A stretch of DNA of 24,403 bases from Saksenaea vasiformis B4078 (GCA_000697055.1 JNDT01001852.1:1-24403), one strand, 5' to 3'; numbered from the stretch's first letter, positions 10,301 to 20,979 are shown. Program-made: numbers and translations. Notes: generated by a model not told the origin, from the letters alone.

Positions 10301-12377
10301 AGTTTCTCTTTGAGACGTTGATGTTGTACTACACTGGATGAGCAAATAATCTTCATGTCAATCCTTACATTTCAAATCCTCAAGTTCATAGTTTTCTTCC
10401 TCGAGTTTCTTGATTTTGTTGTTCAACTCGGTTTCCTGTTCTGCAGCAGCGTCTCGCAATCTGTCTACATATTAATGACCAAAAGAAATAGGCAACATGT
10501 CATACCGCATAAGCGCTTCTTTTAATCTTTCATTGTGCCTTTCAAGCTGAACCACTTCAAGTGGCGACCGCTCCTCTGAGCTGAATTCTGGTGGTCGATT
10601 CAGGATGTCTGACACAAGATGGTAAATGATAATGGCTCTTCGTACTAGCGTCCTACCTGTTTCCTTGCGAAGTATATCTAAATCCACACTAACTTCCTCA
10701 AGTTTATCTTTTAAAACGGCTACTTCTTGCTGTAGGTTCTCCGCACGCTCTTCAGCCACTTCTTTATCGAGTGTCATCATCTCCAAAGATTCAAGCACCT
10801 CATTATATTTGTTTTCTAACGTCTCTTTATCTGACGTAGTCTCTTTCAACTCGCGTTTAGCGTCACGTAGGTCTCGTTGTAGATCGGAAATTTTATCTAT
10901 TAAACCATGTTAAATACTGAAAATTCCATTCATATGATCTCTTTACCTTGCAGCTTGTTTCGCAAGGTCAAAAATTGCTCAGCTTCTTCTTTTACTTTTT
11001 CGTAATCTCTATATCGTTCACGATCTTCATGACGCTTAGCCTCCAGAATCTTCAATTTGAAACGCAGTTCCTCATAATCTTTAAAAGGCACTGTCTGTTC
11101 TACCAATCAGTAGCTGGACCAGGGGATTTCTGAAGTACCTGCTCGGATTTACTCTTTGGTGTGCTGGCAGCCAGGGAGCCATAGGTTAGTTGTTGATTGC
11201 GAGAATCGTTTCCGCCGTCCCTTTCAATAGGGTCCGGACTTGCAAAATCGGCAGGAGTCTTCAATGTATCTTCTTCTGATACTTCTGTATCTGACGGCTC
11301 TTCTTCCTCTTGCTCCTCTGGTTGACCCTCGGATTCAATTTCTGGTTCAGATTCGGCACCTGACTGTGATCGAGCATCTTCTGATAGACTTTGCTGTTCT
11401 TCTAATAGCTCTTGTCTCTGCCGTTCTTCCCATTGTCTTCGTCTTAGATCTTCTAGTAATTGCTTCTGCCTTTGTTCTTCCTCGAGTTGCTTCTGTCTTT
11501 GTTCTTCTTCGAGTTGTTTGATCCTCCGCTCCTCTTCTAGCTGTCTCAGCTTTTCTTCCTCTTCGAGTTGTTTCTGCCTTTGTTCTTCCACAGATTTTGC
11601 CTTTTGCTGTTGCAGAAGACGGAGCTGCTGTAATTGTTTCTCTCGTACATCTTTAGCGTCGCGTTGCGCTGTTGCAGACGAACCTTGCGTGTGTGAACGT
11701 GGACGCTGGGGTATACTTTGTGTATTGGATCTAGGTCGTGTTGTGGACGTTGTAGTTGTAGTGGTGGCTGTTGGCTGCTGTTGTTGTCTGACAGACACAC
11801 TTTTGCGACGACTGGCGGTGCTGGTCACACTTGTTTCGGGTACTGCACCACCCAGAGAGCTAGGGCGGCTCTTTGTTGTTGGCACAGCTTGGCTTTTTCG
11901 CCGTTGTTGAAGAGTACTTGCACGCGCTGGGGTTGATATACGGGATGACTGAGGGGAAGTTGCTGCCATTGACTGGCGGCGAAGTGCTCGCCGAGCATCC
12001 GCTTGAGGTGACTTTGGAGCGTCACTCTATTAACGAATAAATTCGTCATGTTGCAGGAAAAAAGTTTTATTTACCTCGTTACTGGAATTGGTTGTTGAGG
12101 ATACTGTTTTGACTTGGCTAGGACGGACAAACATGCCATGATTTGTAGGGCAGTCGAAATAGCGCTTGCCCTGAACTACTCCACTGTTCTTCCCAAGCGG
12201 TTCATCAAGCTCGATGCCAATCCATTTTCCCGTTTGAAAACTAGTTGAGCCAACAAAACGTACAGTGCCGAGATTCCCGCCGTGTACTACTACACGACTG
12301 CCAATCTTAAAGTCATCGGCAGCATTGACTCCAGATCCGTAGATGGACTGACGTCGGTGTTTCTCGAGAACAGACAT
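7366..12377 (-). CDS. dynactin subunit 1 (p150Glued)
   Basis: Large arm of dynactin, the cofactor that makes dynein processive and links it to cargo and microtubules. Nineteen exons join to about 1394 aa. A CAP-Gly microtubule-binding domain is at residues about 25-92. A Ser/Thr/Arg-rich basic stretch with a TTTTTT tract follows, then a Q/E/R-rich tandem region (RQKQLEEE repeats) and long coiled coils. The dynactin signature VPFKDYEELR is near residue 399. The later segments LMR+LRDAA, PDSFF..E and AIRYLRAEN fit the p150 C-terminal half. Introns are 12027-12074, 11095-11138, 10897-10946, 10609-10656, 10461-10505, 10329-10368, 10033-10079, 9871-9914, 9627-9674, 9399-9452, 9274-9313, 9102-9152, 8885-8928, 8742-8784, 8575-8620, 8314-8354, 8131-8176 and 7774-7821. 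The start (12375-12377) is the ATG just before the CAP-Gly domain; an upstream non-coding exon is possible. The CAP-Gly motif reads GKNSG, not GKNDG. Confidence 0.94.
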
Positions 12378-12586
12378 AAAGAAGCACGAGAAATGAACCG
12401 AACCGGGACATATTCCTTCCTCGAGACAGTAATTTCGCCCCCATTGAATTCCGCGCCCTGACAAATCAGATGTCGCATAACCAGAAGCTGTTGTCACACA
12501 AAACTACTTACTTTGACGGGCATATGGGTACATGATCGTTTTCAATCCCTCTCTATAGCATCGCACCCATTCAACGTAAGCCCGTC

Positions 12587-13252
12587 CTAATTTTTTTGTG
12601 AAGATGGATACGTTGTGTCGTCGATAGACATAGCAACTCCGAGGTCGTGGACCGTGTCCGCATTAACTTGGTTATGCCCAGATAGCCGAACCCGACCATC
12701 GTACATAATCATTGTCCCTAGAATGAAGCTTGACGGCGGAACGAACAGCGGTTCCTCTGTCTTGTCTGGTAGCAACATCGAAGCACACTGAACATAAATT
12801 TCCCTCTTGAAAAAGACGCGTTCAGAAGATCGCCTCGCATGATCAACTGGATTCGTGACATAACCCCCAGAATCGAAATCAGATATAGATCCTAATTTGC
12901 TTGTGGCACAACATCGAATGCTTGATGGTTTGAAATAATCCTGTAGATATCGGTACTAAGCTACCGTGTCCGTCGGCGGACCAACCGGGCGACTCGCGGT
13001 GAACTTCAAGCTTTTAACTGTCGTATCAGTTTTCTGTCCCGCCAACCCACCATCGTTTGGATGGAAAACCAGATTTTGGGCGACCTTCTGTTTCCATCCT
13101 GCAGATCGACGCAGCGGGGGCATCTTCTCACATGCTAGATCTGTGCTACTATCAAAGCCATCCCCAAAAGCGGTGGTGCAAAGGTTTCCCCTAAATAATG
13201 GCGTTTCATCCATATAAAACACACACACATAACTACTGGCGGGTGAGTTCAT
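12587..13252 (-). pseudogene. unrecognised reading frame, broken by one stop
   Basis: On the minus strand one frame runs from an ATG at 13250-13252 to a TAG at 12587-12589, about 220 codons, interrupted only by a TAG at 12957-12959. That stop sits in a 24-nt GT...AG segment too short for a normal intron, so a nonsense mutation is more likely. I do not recognise the product. Near its start it reads YVCVFYMDETPLF, which loosely resembles the 'NMDET' block of pogo/Tigger-type DDE transposases. The rest gives no support for that, and no catalytic triad is visible. An 83-codon plus-strand frame lies antisense at 12966-13217. The divergent position between dynactin and RNase H2B would suit an inserted element. 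Function unknown. Confidence 0.3.
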
Positions 13253-14122
13253 ACCCTATCCGTCAATGTAGGAAGCTTATCGAACGAAGCAAACCCAATG
13301 GGGTTTCTGAAGAAATCTGCAGTTGTTTAAAGTTTGAAATAAGGAAAACCACACTGTGAGCTTTCTCATGTCTTTTTGATATGTTTTTGCGACGATTCAA
13401 CTTTGGTTCCACACGGAGCCTTTTGCTTTCATAAAATATGCGTCTTTGCGGTGGGAAGTAAGTCGCTTTGCGTTAAGCCAAGAAATAGTTCGCGCCTAGG
13501 TGAGCAGAGTCTTGCATTAAGTCGCTTCAGTGATGGTTCCCCAGGATCCTATCGGAAGCAGTAAAAGTGATTCGCGATAAGGACAGGTTCCACCCAAAAT
13601 GGTCCATATTTAAAGGAACACACGAATTTTTTTTCCTTTGGCTCTGTTCTCTCCATGGTTATATTTCAGCCCAAGACCTCTGTTCGAACCATTTTGGCTG
13701 AGTGAGCTCCCTCTTGTCATGCGGTAAGTGAAACGATATCTATCGGTATGCACAATTGTCGCTCATTCTTACATCCTTCATCTGGGGAACAAGTGGATGT
13801 AAGTGAAGTATTATTTTATCGCCAATTCATATACTGATGACCGCATATTTCATTCCTTCCTTACCGCCAACCTGGCTCTTGATGGACACAAAATTGACAT
13901 AGAGTAGCGTAAAAATCCATTCGACAACAACGCGTATTTTATTCTCTTTCAGAGCAAACTTGGTATCTCTATGGACGCAGAACCTATTTAGAACAGAGTA
14001 AATTGTCTTTTAAGTAAGCAACAATGTAGTCGTCTGGTTTGACCTTAATCGTGTCAAAAAATTTTCGCTTGTGAGGACTGCCCGAAAGAAATCCTACTGT
14101 CGTTTCTTCCCTTGTTTCTTTC
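13253..14122. other. divergent intergenic region upstream of RNase H2B
   Basis: No supported gene. It should hold the RNase H2B promoter. On the minus strand a frame over about 13430-13600 translates to a peptide with one stop and no recognisable family; a plus-strand frame at 13376-13564 is equally unsupported. The word GGTTCC recurs near 13407, 13534 and 13586, and a 10-bp inverted repeat is listed separately. The region may be a remnant of the same insertion as the broken frame to its left. Confidence 0.3.
13594..13697. repeat. 10-bp inverted repeat CCAAAATGGT / ACCATTTTGG
   Basis: CCAAAATGGT at 13594-13603 is matched by its exact reverse complement at 13688-13697, with 84 bp between. No coding frame fits inside. 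It could be the ends of a tiny non-autonomous element or chance. No flanking target-site duplication is obvious. Confidence 0.3.
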
Positions 14123-15438
14123 ATGGTCGATTCGCGGGTGGCATTCACACATGTCCCAGGTATGCTACTGTTTCTTTCCCCATATATAATTTTTGTTCTT
14201 ACACATTCTGCTTGACCCGAAAGATTTGCAAGACTTGGATGTCATGTATTTGCCGTGTCCGCGATCTGGTAATTCTATGAGCGATCATCTCCAGCCAAGT
14301 TAACGTCAATCAGGTACCCGTACGGCATACCTCTACGATAGCCATGGACGACTGTTTGAATTGCAAAGAGTGGAAGAAGGCCGTAAAAGTACTTGGTTGA
14401 TTGATAATGTGCTACACAACGGTAGATAGCTCAGTCAAATCGATCCTCAAACTCACCTCATCCTTTCTTAGATGGATCCGTCCATTTTATTACGCCATTA
14501 GATCCTTTATTCGTTGCACTCCCAGTATTGGAGAGTGCACGACAGCAGGTGATCTTTTTCTACATAATTTCGCTAGCCACATTAACCATGCGGGTAGAGT
14601 GAGAATGCGGAAGGAAAATTTAGAACTTTGGATGATATCTTCAGCAATGAATTCTGTTTTACTACTGGCGTAGAGCTGCATCGTTTGTTGGCAATTAATG
14701 GATGGAATGATCAACTACGCCATCTATGTGATATCAAAGGTACAGACCAAACTAAGGGCAACCTCAATTTAGTTTTGCAATAGATATCGCAGCTGACTTA
14801 TCTGTTTATCGTTTCAACGACGAAAAGGCTTTGCAATGGTTGCGAGCAAAGGTAAAAATAATAAGTGATGCATCCATTGCAAACTTCCCTTACCAATATT
14901 TCTTCAGGTTGATGCGCTAGTCTCTAAATTTGAGAGCAATAATTCCATGAAACACTCTCTGAAAGATCGATTACCTGATGATGCCTCAACCACAAAGAAG
15001 AATGGTATAATAGCCTTTGCGAGAAATGCAAACTCAATATGCGTTCATAGACATGTATAGATTGGAAGCAATCTACCTACTATCAAAATATTTATCTGAC
15101 TCCTGGACCACAAAGTTGATTGATAATTACAAGTAAGACCCTGTGACCTAACCATCCATATTCTTATTGTATGATTATAATGGGAAGCCTGACAGAGCAG
15201 GCAAAGGAACCGGAGGCGGGAGAGTTCTCAAATTATTTTGTCAATCAACCGCTTAGTAGTTATGTTAATACCAATAAGCCTCAAGAACCTGCAGCGAAGG
15301 TAGGTTGAAAGCAGATACCATCAATTAACTCACTCGGAGAATGAGCAGAAGGCAAAAAAAGTCGAAGTACCTCGGAGTTTAGCCAAAGTGGATACAAGTG
15401 GCATGAAGTCTTTAACAAGCTTTTTTACCAAAAAATAG
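14123..15438 (+). CDS. ribonuclease H2 subunit B
   Basis: Non-catalytic subunit of RNase H2, which removes ribonucleotides from DNA and degrades RNA-DNA hybrids in the nucleus. Ten exons: 14123-14159, 14224-14268, 14314-14421, 14472-14548, 14598-14739, 14784-14851, 14908-15004, 15051-15132, 15188-15299 and 15349-15438, giving 285 aa (human 312). The N-terminal half shows LPCPRSGTRTAYLYD, STWLIDN and DGSVHFITPLDPLF, each aligning with the human blocks around PCSGEGAIYLFN, SWFIN and TPVDPLFLL. DEKALQWLRAKV matches the human KTLKWLEKKV. The C-terminus LAKVDTSGMKSLTSFFTKK matches human LAKVDKSGMKSIDTFF, a PCNA-interacting (PIP-type) segment. The start is the first ATG in frame with the conserved N-terminus; an upstream exon cannot be excluded. 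The acceptor at 15187 is the least certain. It converges on the cap methyltransferase gene, 152 bp away. Confidence 0.92.
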
Positions 15439-15483
15439 AATTTCCATTTGTAAATTACTGACAATCTGATATTTGTTTCCATA

Positions 15484-15501
15484 CATCATCATCATCATCA
15501 C
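15484..15501 (+). repeat. short CAT-triplet microsatellite
   Basis: Six consecutive CAT/CAC triplets lie between the convergent RNase H2B and cap methyltransferase genes. It is a short simple repeat with no coding role, probably in the 3' untranslated region of one or both genes. Confidence 0.7.
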
Positions 15502-15590
15502 CGCTTAAAAACTGTACCGAAAATAAGATCACCACATGTTCAGCCTTAAGACGCGATCGTCCTGCATATTAGGTCTTCCGTTCATAACTA

Positions 15591-17540
15591 TCAGCCATCG
15601 TGTGAATGTGTAGGCAATCGCCATTGGGCCAAACACTGCCGCCGAATTGATTCTTGGTCGTACACAGGCATACGGTCCCTAATTGTATCTAATAAGCTTC
15701 TTGGACTGCGCAACGGCGATTATCACTTACGGGTCTTCAATATACTGCTGCAGTGACTCCAATGCTTCGATCTGTCTGAGTACCAGCCTAGATTGATTTT
15801 GGTAAGAGAATCTATTGCATTTAGCTGCCTTGTTCCGTACTTGATATTTCGCATTTTTATGTAATCGACAAAGCCTTCGTCTGCTTCTAACAAAGATCGT
15901 GGAAAAAATCGTCCTATTGTGTCAGCCTCGTTGCAGATGCGTAATAATCGATCAATCAAAGCTGATGGTTGCGAAAATCTCAAATTTTTGCAGACGATAT
16001 AACGTTCTGCATTAGCTGGACGGCTGCTTGGTGGTTTGGTGATGCAAATCATTTCAAATAGCTGATGCAGCAACCATACCATATCTGCTGTAAATTCCTC
16101 GAGAACATCAAAAAATTTACAGACGAACGTTCCCCCTATCATCAAGTTGTAAAATCATTTTGGTTAGAATACTAGCATGCTTACCTTGCTTGAGGCTCAT
16201 TAACATGGTAACGATTTCTGATAACAATAACTTTTTGGCTTCCCTTTCCTGGTGTTCTTCTTTGCCCGTGAAGTCAAAACCCTATGATATGTCAGCAATC
16301 ATATGACCAATACCGGTAAAGTCTGACGCACCCCATCTGCTACGACAAGATCAACACCTTTATGTTCAGTGCGTTCCATCACTTTTGAGGCAAAATCTTT
16401 TATGTTCTCTTCCTTGTAAAGGTCACCTTTTATCACGTTAAGCATCATTTGTCGTACTGTCTCCCTGTTCTCACCTGTGCCATCAACACCATCGATAATC
16501 GTGAGATTGGATGGAGCTGCATCAGAGCGGAAGCTCTCCAAATGCCAATTCAGATAATCCATATCACTTGGAGCCTTGAGTGAGATGCCGTATCCATGTG
16601 CTGGCGCTCCCCAGCTATGAGTTCTCCATAGCAAGTATTCTATAATAAGTAATCAATACTCACAAGGTATTTAATCAGTTTAATGCGTCTTACCAGAAAA
16701 TCCGCCAGGGCCACCGCATAAATCCGCAAACGTACGCTATTTCAAAACGGTGTAAGTTGGATTTGAATATATGTCTAACAGTAACCATGTTTACCGTGTT
16801 ATCCTGAACCAACCCGAATGAAACGTCCAATGCTGCTAACTTTGTCGCTGCTCTACTCATAAAGATAGATTTGCCGATTCGCTCGAATGGGTTGCTCCTT
16901 GCTCTTGCTGATCTGATCGTGTGGGCTGACACTTTACTGGCTTTCGCCTATTATAAATTAACATCATAGCATTCGGGAGACATAAAACCCGAAAAGAATT
17001 TACCCGCAAGAAAGTAGCTTTCTTGACCAATTCACTGGAACTTAGAAATTCATAATCATTCTAGTAGTTAACCGTTACAAAGGAGATGCCGGAGGTGTAT
17101 ACGCCCACCTCTGCTTCCGAAACTTGTATAGCATCAATAATTTCCTGCAAGTCCATCTTCTTCGAGCCTGGCTCTTCGCCACAGACAAGAAAATCTGTGC
17201 TGGTACGGAGGTCAAGCTTTGGTGGTGGTTTCGGCTTTGGGATCTGACTTGTTGGAGCAGGTCTGTATTCTTGCTGTTGAGAACGTTCTGATGGATGTTC
17301 GTGTCTAACACGAGAATGTCTGAAATGATCGCGTCCATATTCATCCATATGAGGTCGCTTGACAGAAGGATTCCACCGGGACAGATCGGGTGCATCTCTC
17401 CGCTGGAAGCGATGATCGCGAGCTGATGGTGGAGAGATGCCTGAATCTACCTTCGTTTCTCGATAATACGGATCAGCATCTACGTTTTTATGTCAGCATG
17501 GACCTAATAAGGTTGGTCAACCTGTGTATAGCTCCTCCAT
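15591..17540 (-). CDS. cap-specific mRNA 2'-O-methyltransferase 1 (CMTR1-type)
   Basis: Methylates the 2'-O of the first transcribed nucleotide to make cap-1 mRNA, using S-adenosylmethionine, in the nucleus. Ten exons join to 497 aa; introns are 17480-17521, 17061-17102, 16948-17003, 16737-16794, 16640-16693, 16282-16331, 16136-16184, 15788-15840 and 15679-15730. The first exon encodes only six codons plus one base. The arginine- and proline-rich N-terminus (1-100) looks disordered. RSNPFERIGKSIF.SRAA carries the catalytic Lys (K177). The SAM loop DLCGGPGGFSEYLLWR is at 207-222. VADGGF supplies the Asp (D318) and VCKFFD the second Lys (K358). SRPANAERYIVCK is the family signature, and IRRQCLAQWRLP matches human IRKECLRLWGIP near the end. 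Human CMTR1 has an N-terminal G-patch plus C-terminal guanylyltransferase-like and WW domains; none is visible here, so this is a compact RFM-domain form. Divergent from the Vma12 gene. Confidence 0.93.
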
Positions 17541-18177
17541 ATCAACAAATCCAAAACGTAGGAGTGGTCGTGTCCAAGAGAAATCAAGTCACTGAGAAGA
17601 CGGTTCAAAATCGCCTTATGCAAAGTTAAACACATTCTGAAGACGGAAGTACTGTTAGGCTTAAGTGCAAGCAAAATGAATATATCCAATACATGTTGCT
17701 CCCTTTCACCGTTGACGTCCTACGAGATTTACGTTTTAGACGAGTTGTATCAGCATGTTTTCTTCAAGCCCCCGAGCTGTTATCCAGAATTCATCTCACA
17801 AGAAAGGTCCGTTTCGCAGGCTGTCTGTTTTATCAAGATCTAAAAACAAAAAGTGTCTTTATAAAGATATCTATATAGAGTTCTATTACGGTACAGAACT
17901 ATTAGGAATTGGCTAGACTCCATTGCCCACACGTAAAATACTCAGCTGCTATCTTTATGCCTGCTATTTTTGTTTTCACGCCCTAGTTATACGCGTCAAT
18001 ATAATGCTACTTCTTCTTTTCAGGTGACTTTCCCTTTTTCTAATAAGAGCTGTTAAAATAAGTGTTATTATCGTTAGTAAACTGTACAGCTTATTCTAAT
18101 GGCAAATTCAGGAGTATTCATACCTTGTGTGTCGGATATTCAATTTCGGTGTTGAAACCGAGAACTGCCACAGACAA
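17541..18177. promoter_or_regulatory. bidirectional promoter region, cap methyltransferase / Vma12
   Basis: 637 bp between the divergent starts of the two genes, so both promoters and leaders must lie here. It is AT-rich. Short open frames on both strands (17504-17689 minus, 17693-17878 plus) have no family signature. No TATA or CCAAT box can be assigned with confidence. Confidence 0.4.
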
Positions 18178-18977
18178 ATGGTGGACAGATCTTCTTCCGT
18201 GCACTTTGTCCAAATGCAGCTGGTACTGACAAAAAGGATGCAAGACGCCATCCGGAATGCCCTTGAACATCTTGATTCCGATGTCCAGGAAGAAGCACAG
18301 GCCATTGTTGATGCCTCTTTGGACAAAGACCCGGTTGGTGTCTCAGTTTCGTTGATCGAACAAAGCGTTAAAGCCTTGGAGAAAACAGCCGGTAAGCTCT
18401 TGTGTAACTCTCTTGTTGATTATCAATAAACAATTTAGACAAGGTGTGGCTCCATGAAATATTGAAAGGAAGCAGCGTTTACGTTAAACCAAAACCAGTG
18501 CGAATCAAAGTAGGTGGTCCCGCAAATTTTCCACGTTGTTAAGTTACAGATGATATTAGGATCCCGCAGTGGAAGCATACCATGAAAAACTACGCGCAGA
18601 GCTCATGGAGAAAGAGTATCATCGCATGGTATCGTCTGTGGTACCGGACCCAGACTCACGCATGTTTCATCTTCATCCAAACGAACTCAAGGAGATCAAG
18701 AGTCACGTTGTAACTATATTCAACATCCTGTTCTCCATGGCAGCTGTTTTTGTGGCTGTCTATACGGCCTCTGCTACAATGAATATTGATATTGGTGTGG
18801 TATGTAAATCTCTGTTGCGATGTGCACATTAACAATAATAAATAGCGTGTTCTATTATCACTCGGTGGTGCAGCTTTGATAGGATCGGTTGAAGCAGTTC
18901 TGTACATTAAATATGCAAATACAGTATTATCTCCCCGGAAGAAGAAAGCACGACGATCGAATAAAGCTCTTCAATAG
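18178..18977 (+). CDS. VMA12: V-ATPase assembly factor Vma12 / TMEM199
   Basis: ER membrane protein that, with Vma21 and Vma22, assembles the membrane (Vo) sector of the vacuolar proton ATPase. Four exons (18178-18391, 18439-18509, 18560-18799, 18846-18977) give 218 aa, the usual size. The soluble N-terminal half has the conserved VWLHEILKGSSVYV block and a PVRIKDP..EAYHEKLRAELMEKEYHRM stretch. Two membrane segments follow: IFNILFSMAAVFVAVYTA (about 139-156) and LLSLGGAALIGSVEAVLYI (about 176-194). The short tail SPRKKKARRSNK is strongly basic and probably cytosolic. I chose the ATG at 18178; ATG 18214 is a possible alternative that keeps all conserved blocks. AATAAA overlaps the last codons. 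The stop is 23 bp from the PUS10 stop on the other strand. Confidence 0.92.
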
Positions 18978-19000
18978 TGTATATCTTTTATTACAGTATA

Positions 19001-20979
19001 TTAACCGTCGTTCATCTGCGGAGGCCATTCTAAGTCCACCTCGAGAACATCCAAGTCTAATAAATCAGCAGCTTTCACGCCAGCAATAGATGCTAGATTG
19101 GGAATCGTCCGTCCAAGATCACCGTGTACAAACTCTTTGATGTAAGTCCCTGCTTGCGTATTCAGCGTCACAATAGCAAGATGTTCGTAGCCAGCAATCT
19201 GCTGTATGCTGCAGCTATGAATTTCTTTTTCTCTAATTGCAGCAGAGCGTCTAGAAAGGTGGATGATTAGTTATGCATTTTTCTCATGGATTCTTCACCT
19301 TTGAAACACACGAATAGGTGTACTCTGTTTGATCTGGAAAGAATTAGATCCTGTAGCATTAACTCGGTCAATTACAGCATCATCCATAGGTTCTGATAGC
19401 CAGACCAAAGCTCTACATGGTCGTTAATATAGTCTGTTTTTTTTTTCTTTTTCTTTCTTTTACCTATATGTTTTTCTCTTAAATTGTTCGCCTTCTTTGA
19501 TAATTTTGGTGTGTTTCCTAGAAATATTTGAGTAATGCTGTAAATGGTAAATGTTGCTTACGATTGTATTCCCGTTAGCTGTCGAACTTGTACATCATCC
19601 TTACTTGGCAAGGCATTGATTTCGTCCTCCATTTGCTTAAACTCCGTCTGAGAAAAGCGAGATCGGCGTGGATTGATCAGTTCACAATAAAAAGGTCGTC
19701 CAGATCCCAGCATCCGGACGTTTGCATCTTCACGACCAGCAGGAACAAATTTATAATCTGCCGTTCTAGAGTGTTTAGAATAAAGAAAAAAAAACAATAA
19801 TCTGCCTTCAGATGCTTACCATCGCAGCGATAATGCCGTTTTAGTACCTCACCTATACATTCGGAAACAGAGTTCTCAGCCAGCTTCTTTCCTCTGATAG
19901 CCCAAGGTGTCTGACTATATTCTCTAGAATATTTAAGGTACCGGCCTAACCAAAAGTTACATCATCGAAAGCATATACTCCTCTTTTTCAAACTTACCAC
20001 CAGCAAGACAAGACTCATGCATCATCTCTACCGATGAGAATTCAGCAACTGTGGACTGAGGTAGCGGTGGAACAACTGTCAGCCTGAAGTAACGTGATCA
20101 TTTTCAGTATTTCATAGGTCGCACATTTGAATTATCACTTACGACCGTGCCTCCGTATCATCCAATGACTTCAAAGCATCTGCTATAGCTGATCTGGAGT
20201 CGCCTTGCCTAATTGTTCGTCCCTGTGATTTATTGCTCCCATTGTTACATACTTTTTCATTTTTGTTCCCAAACTCACGTTTTTCTTGATTTTACGGATT
20301 TTAAGCACAGGTGATTTCGTCTGTGTCAGGAATAAGTGCTCTTCTGCAGTGGCATTATGTTCCAGCACGACTGTCATACGTAACAGCGCAGATGGATCTA
20401 TTCTAAGGCCGGTGCGTTCAGCTAGTTTTTCACCCCAGATCGCTTTAAAAGGGTCCTTCGGATCGCGCACAGCATGATCTTTCCATTGTGGTCTGGCATC
20501 CTCCGGCAGTAGATCGCACACGTGTAACTTCAGCAAGTGATCGCGATGCATTACACAAACAGGGATCGTACACGTTAAATTGACAGAATCCACTTCGTAC
20601 TTTTCTTGAGTAAATCTCTGGCATACTGGATCTACATATTCATCGCATTGCGCGCGTTGTAAAGCGCCTACGCAGGCTGTGCAAGAACCAATGGGCTCGT
20701 TAATCGCATTTGCATCGAGGACCTTAAATGCTTCCTCTAATTCCTGCATTGGTCGAATGGTAAGGTGACATGTCTTAAAAATGTAAAAACATATACCTTC
20801 TCGGTTGCGCGGTAAGCAGATAAATCACGGCAACCAACGAAACGCAGACAGCATCGATAACAACATTGGGACTTTCTTAATGTGCGTACGATGAAGAGTG
20901 CTGTGTCAAACGAATTAGAGTCCTTGGATTGGACTGGTAACAGTTGCAGCCACTGCTGCACCTTCTCTGACAGTGCCAT
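19001..20979 (-). CDS. PUS10: tRNA pseudouridine synthase Pus10
   Basis: Stand-alone pseudouridine synthase; in archaea and animals the family makes Psi54 (and Psi55) in the T-loop of tRNAs. Nine exons join to 521 aa (human 529). Introns are 20744-20796, 20209-20252, 20084-20142, 19946-19997, 19758-19819, 19518-19561, 19413-19463 and 19251-19298. The N-terminal domain carries CCYRCCLRF and, further on, CTACVGAL, the paired-Cys zinc site of eukaryotic PUS10. The catalytic block AGREDANVRMLGSGRPF contains the nucleophilic Asp (D328) and continues into CELINPRR. TPIRVFQRR and TQAGTYIKEFVHGDLGRT..N are C-terminal signatures, ending in DVLEVDLEWPPQMND, like human DVESVDVDWPPALDD. The start (ATG 20977-20979) has a strong GCCATGG context; an ATG at 21004-21006 and a possible extra first exon (ATG 21098-21100) are alternatives. 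It lies head-to-tail behind the hydrolase gene. Confidence 0.95.

Noticed and set aside
11518..11910. 130-codon plus-strand Ser/Cys/Val-rich frame
   Set aside because: Antisense shadow of the repetitive dynactin exon; no independent support.
14071..14280. 69-codon plus-strand frame beginning at GTG
   Set aside because: Overlaps RNase H2B exons 1-2 in another frame; starts at a non-ATG codon; the spliced frame matches the family.
15484..15501. CAT repeat as part of a CRISPR-like or satellite array
   Set aside because: Just six triplets with no spacers; an ordinary microsatellite.
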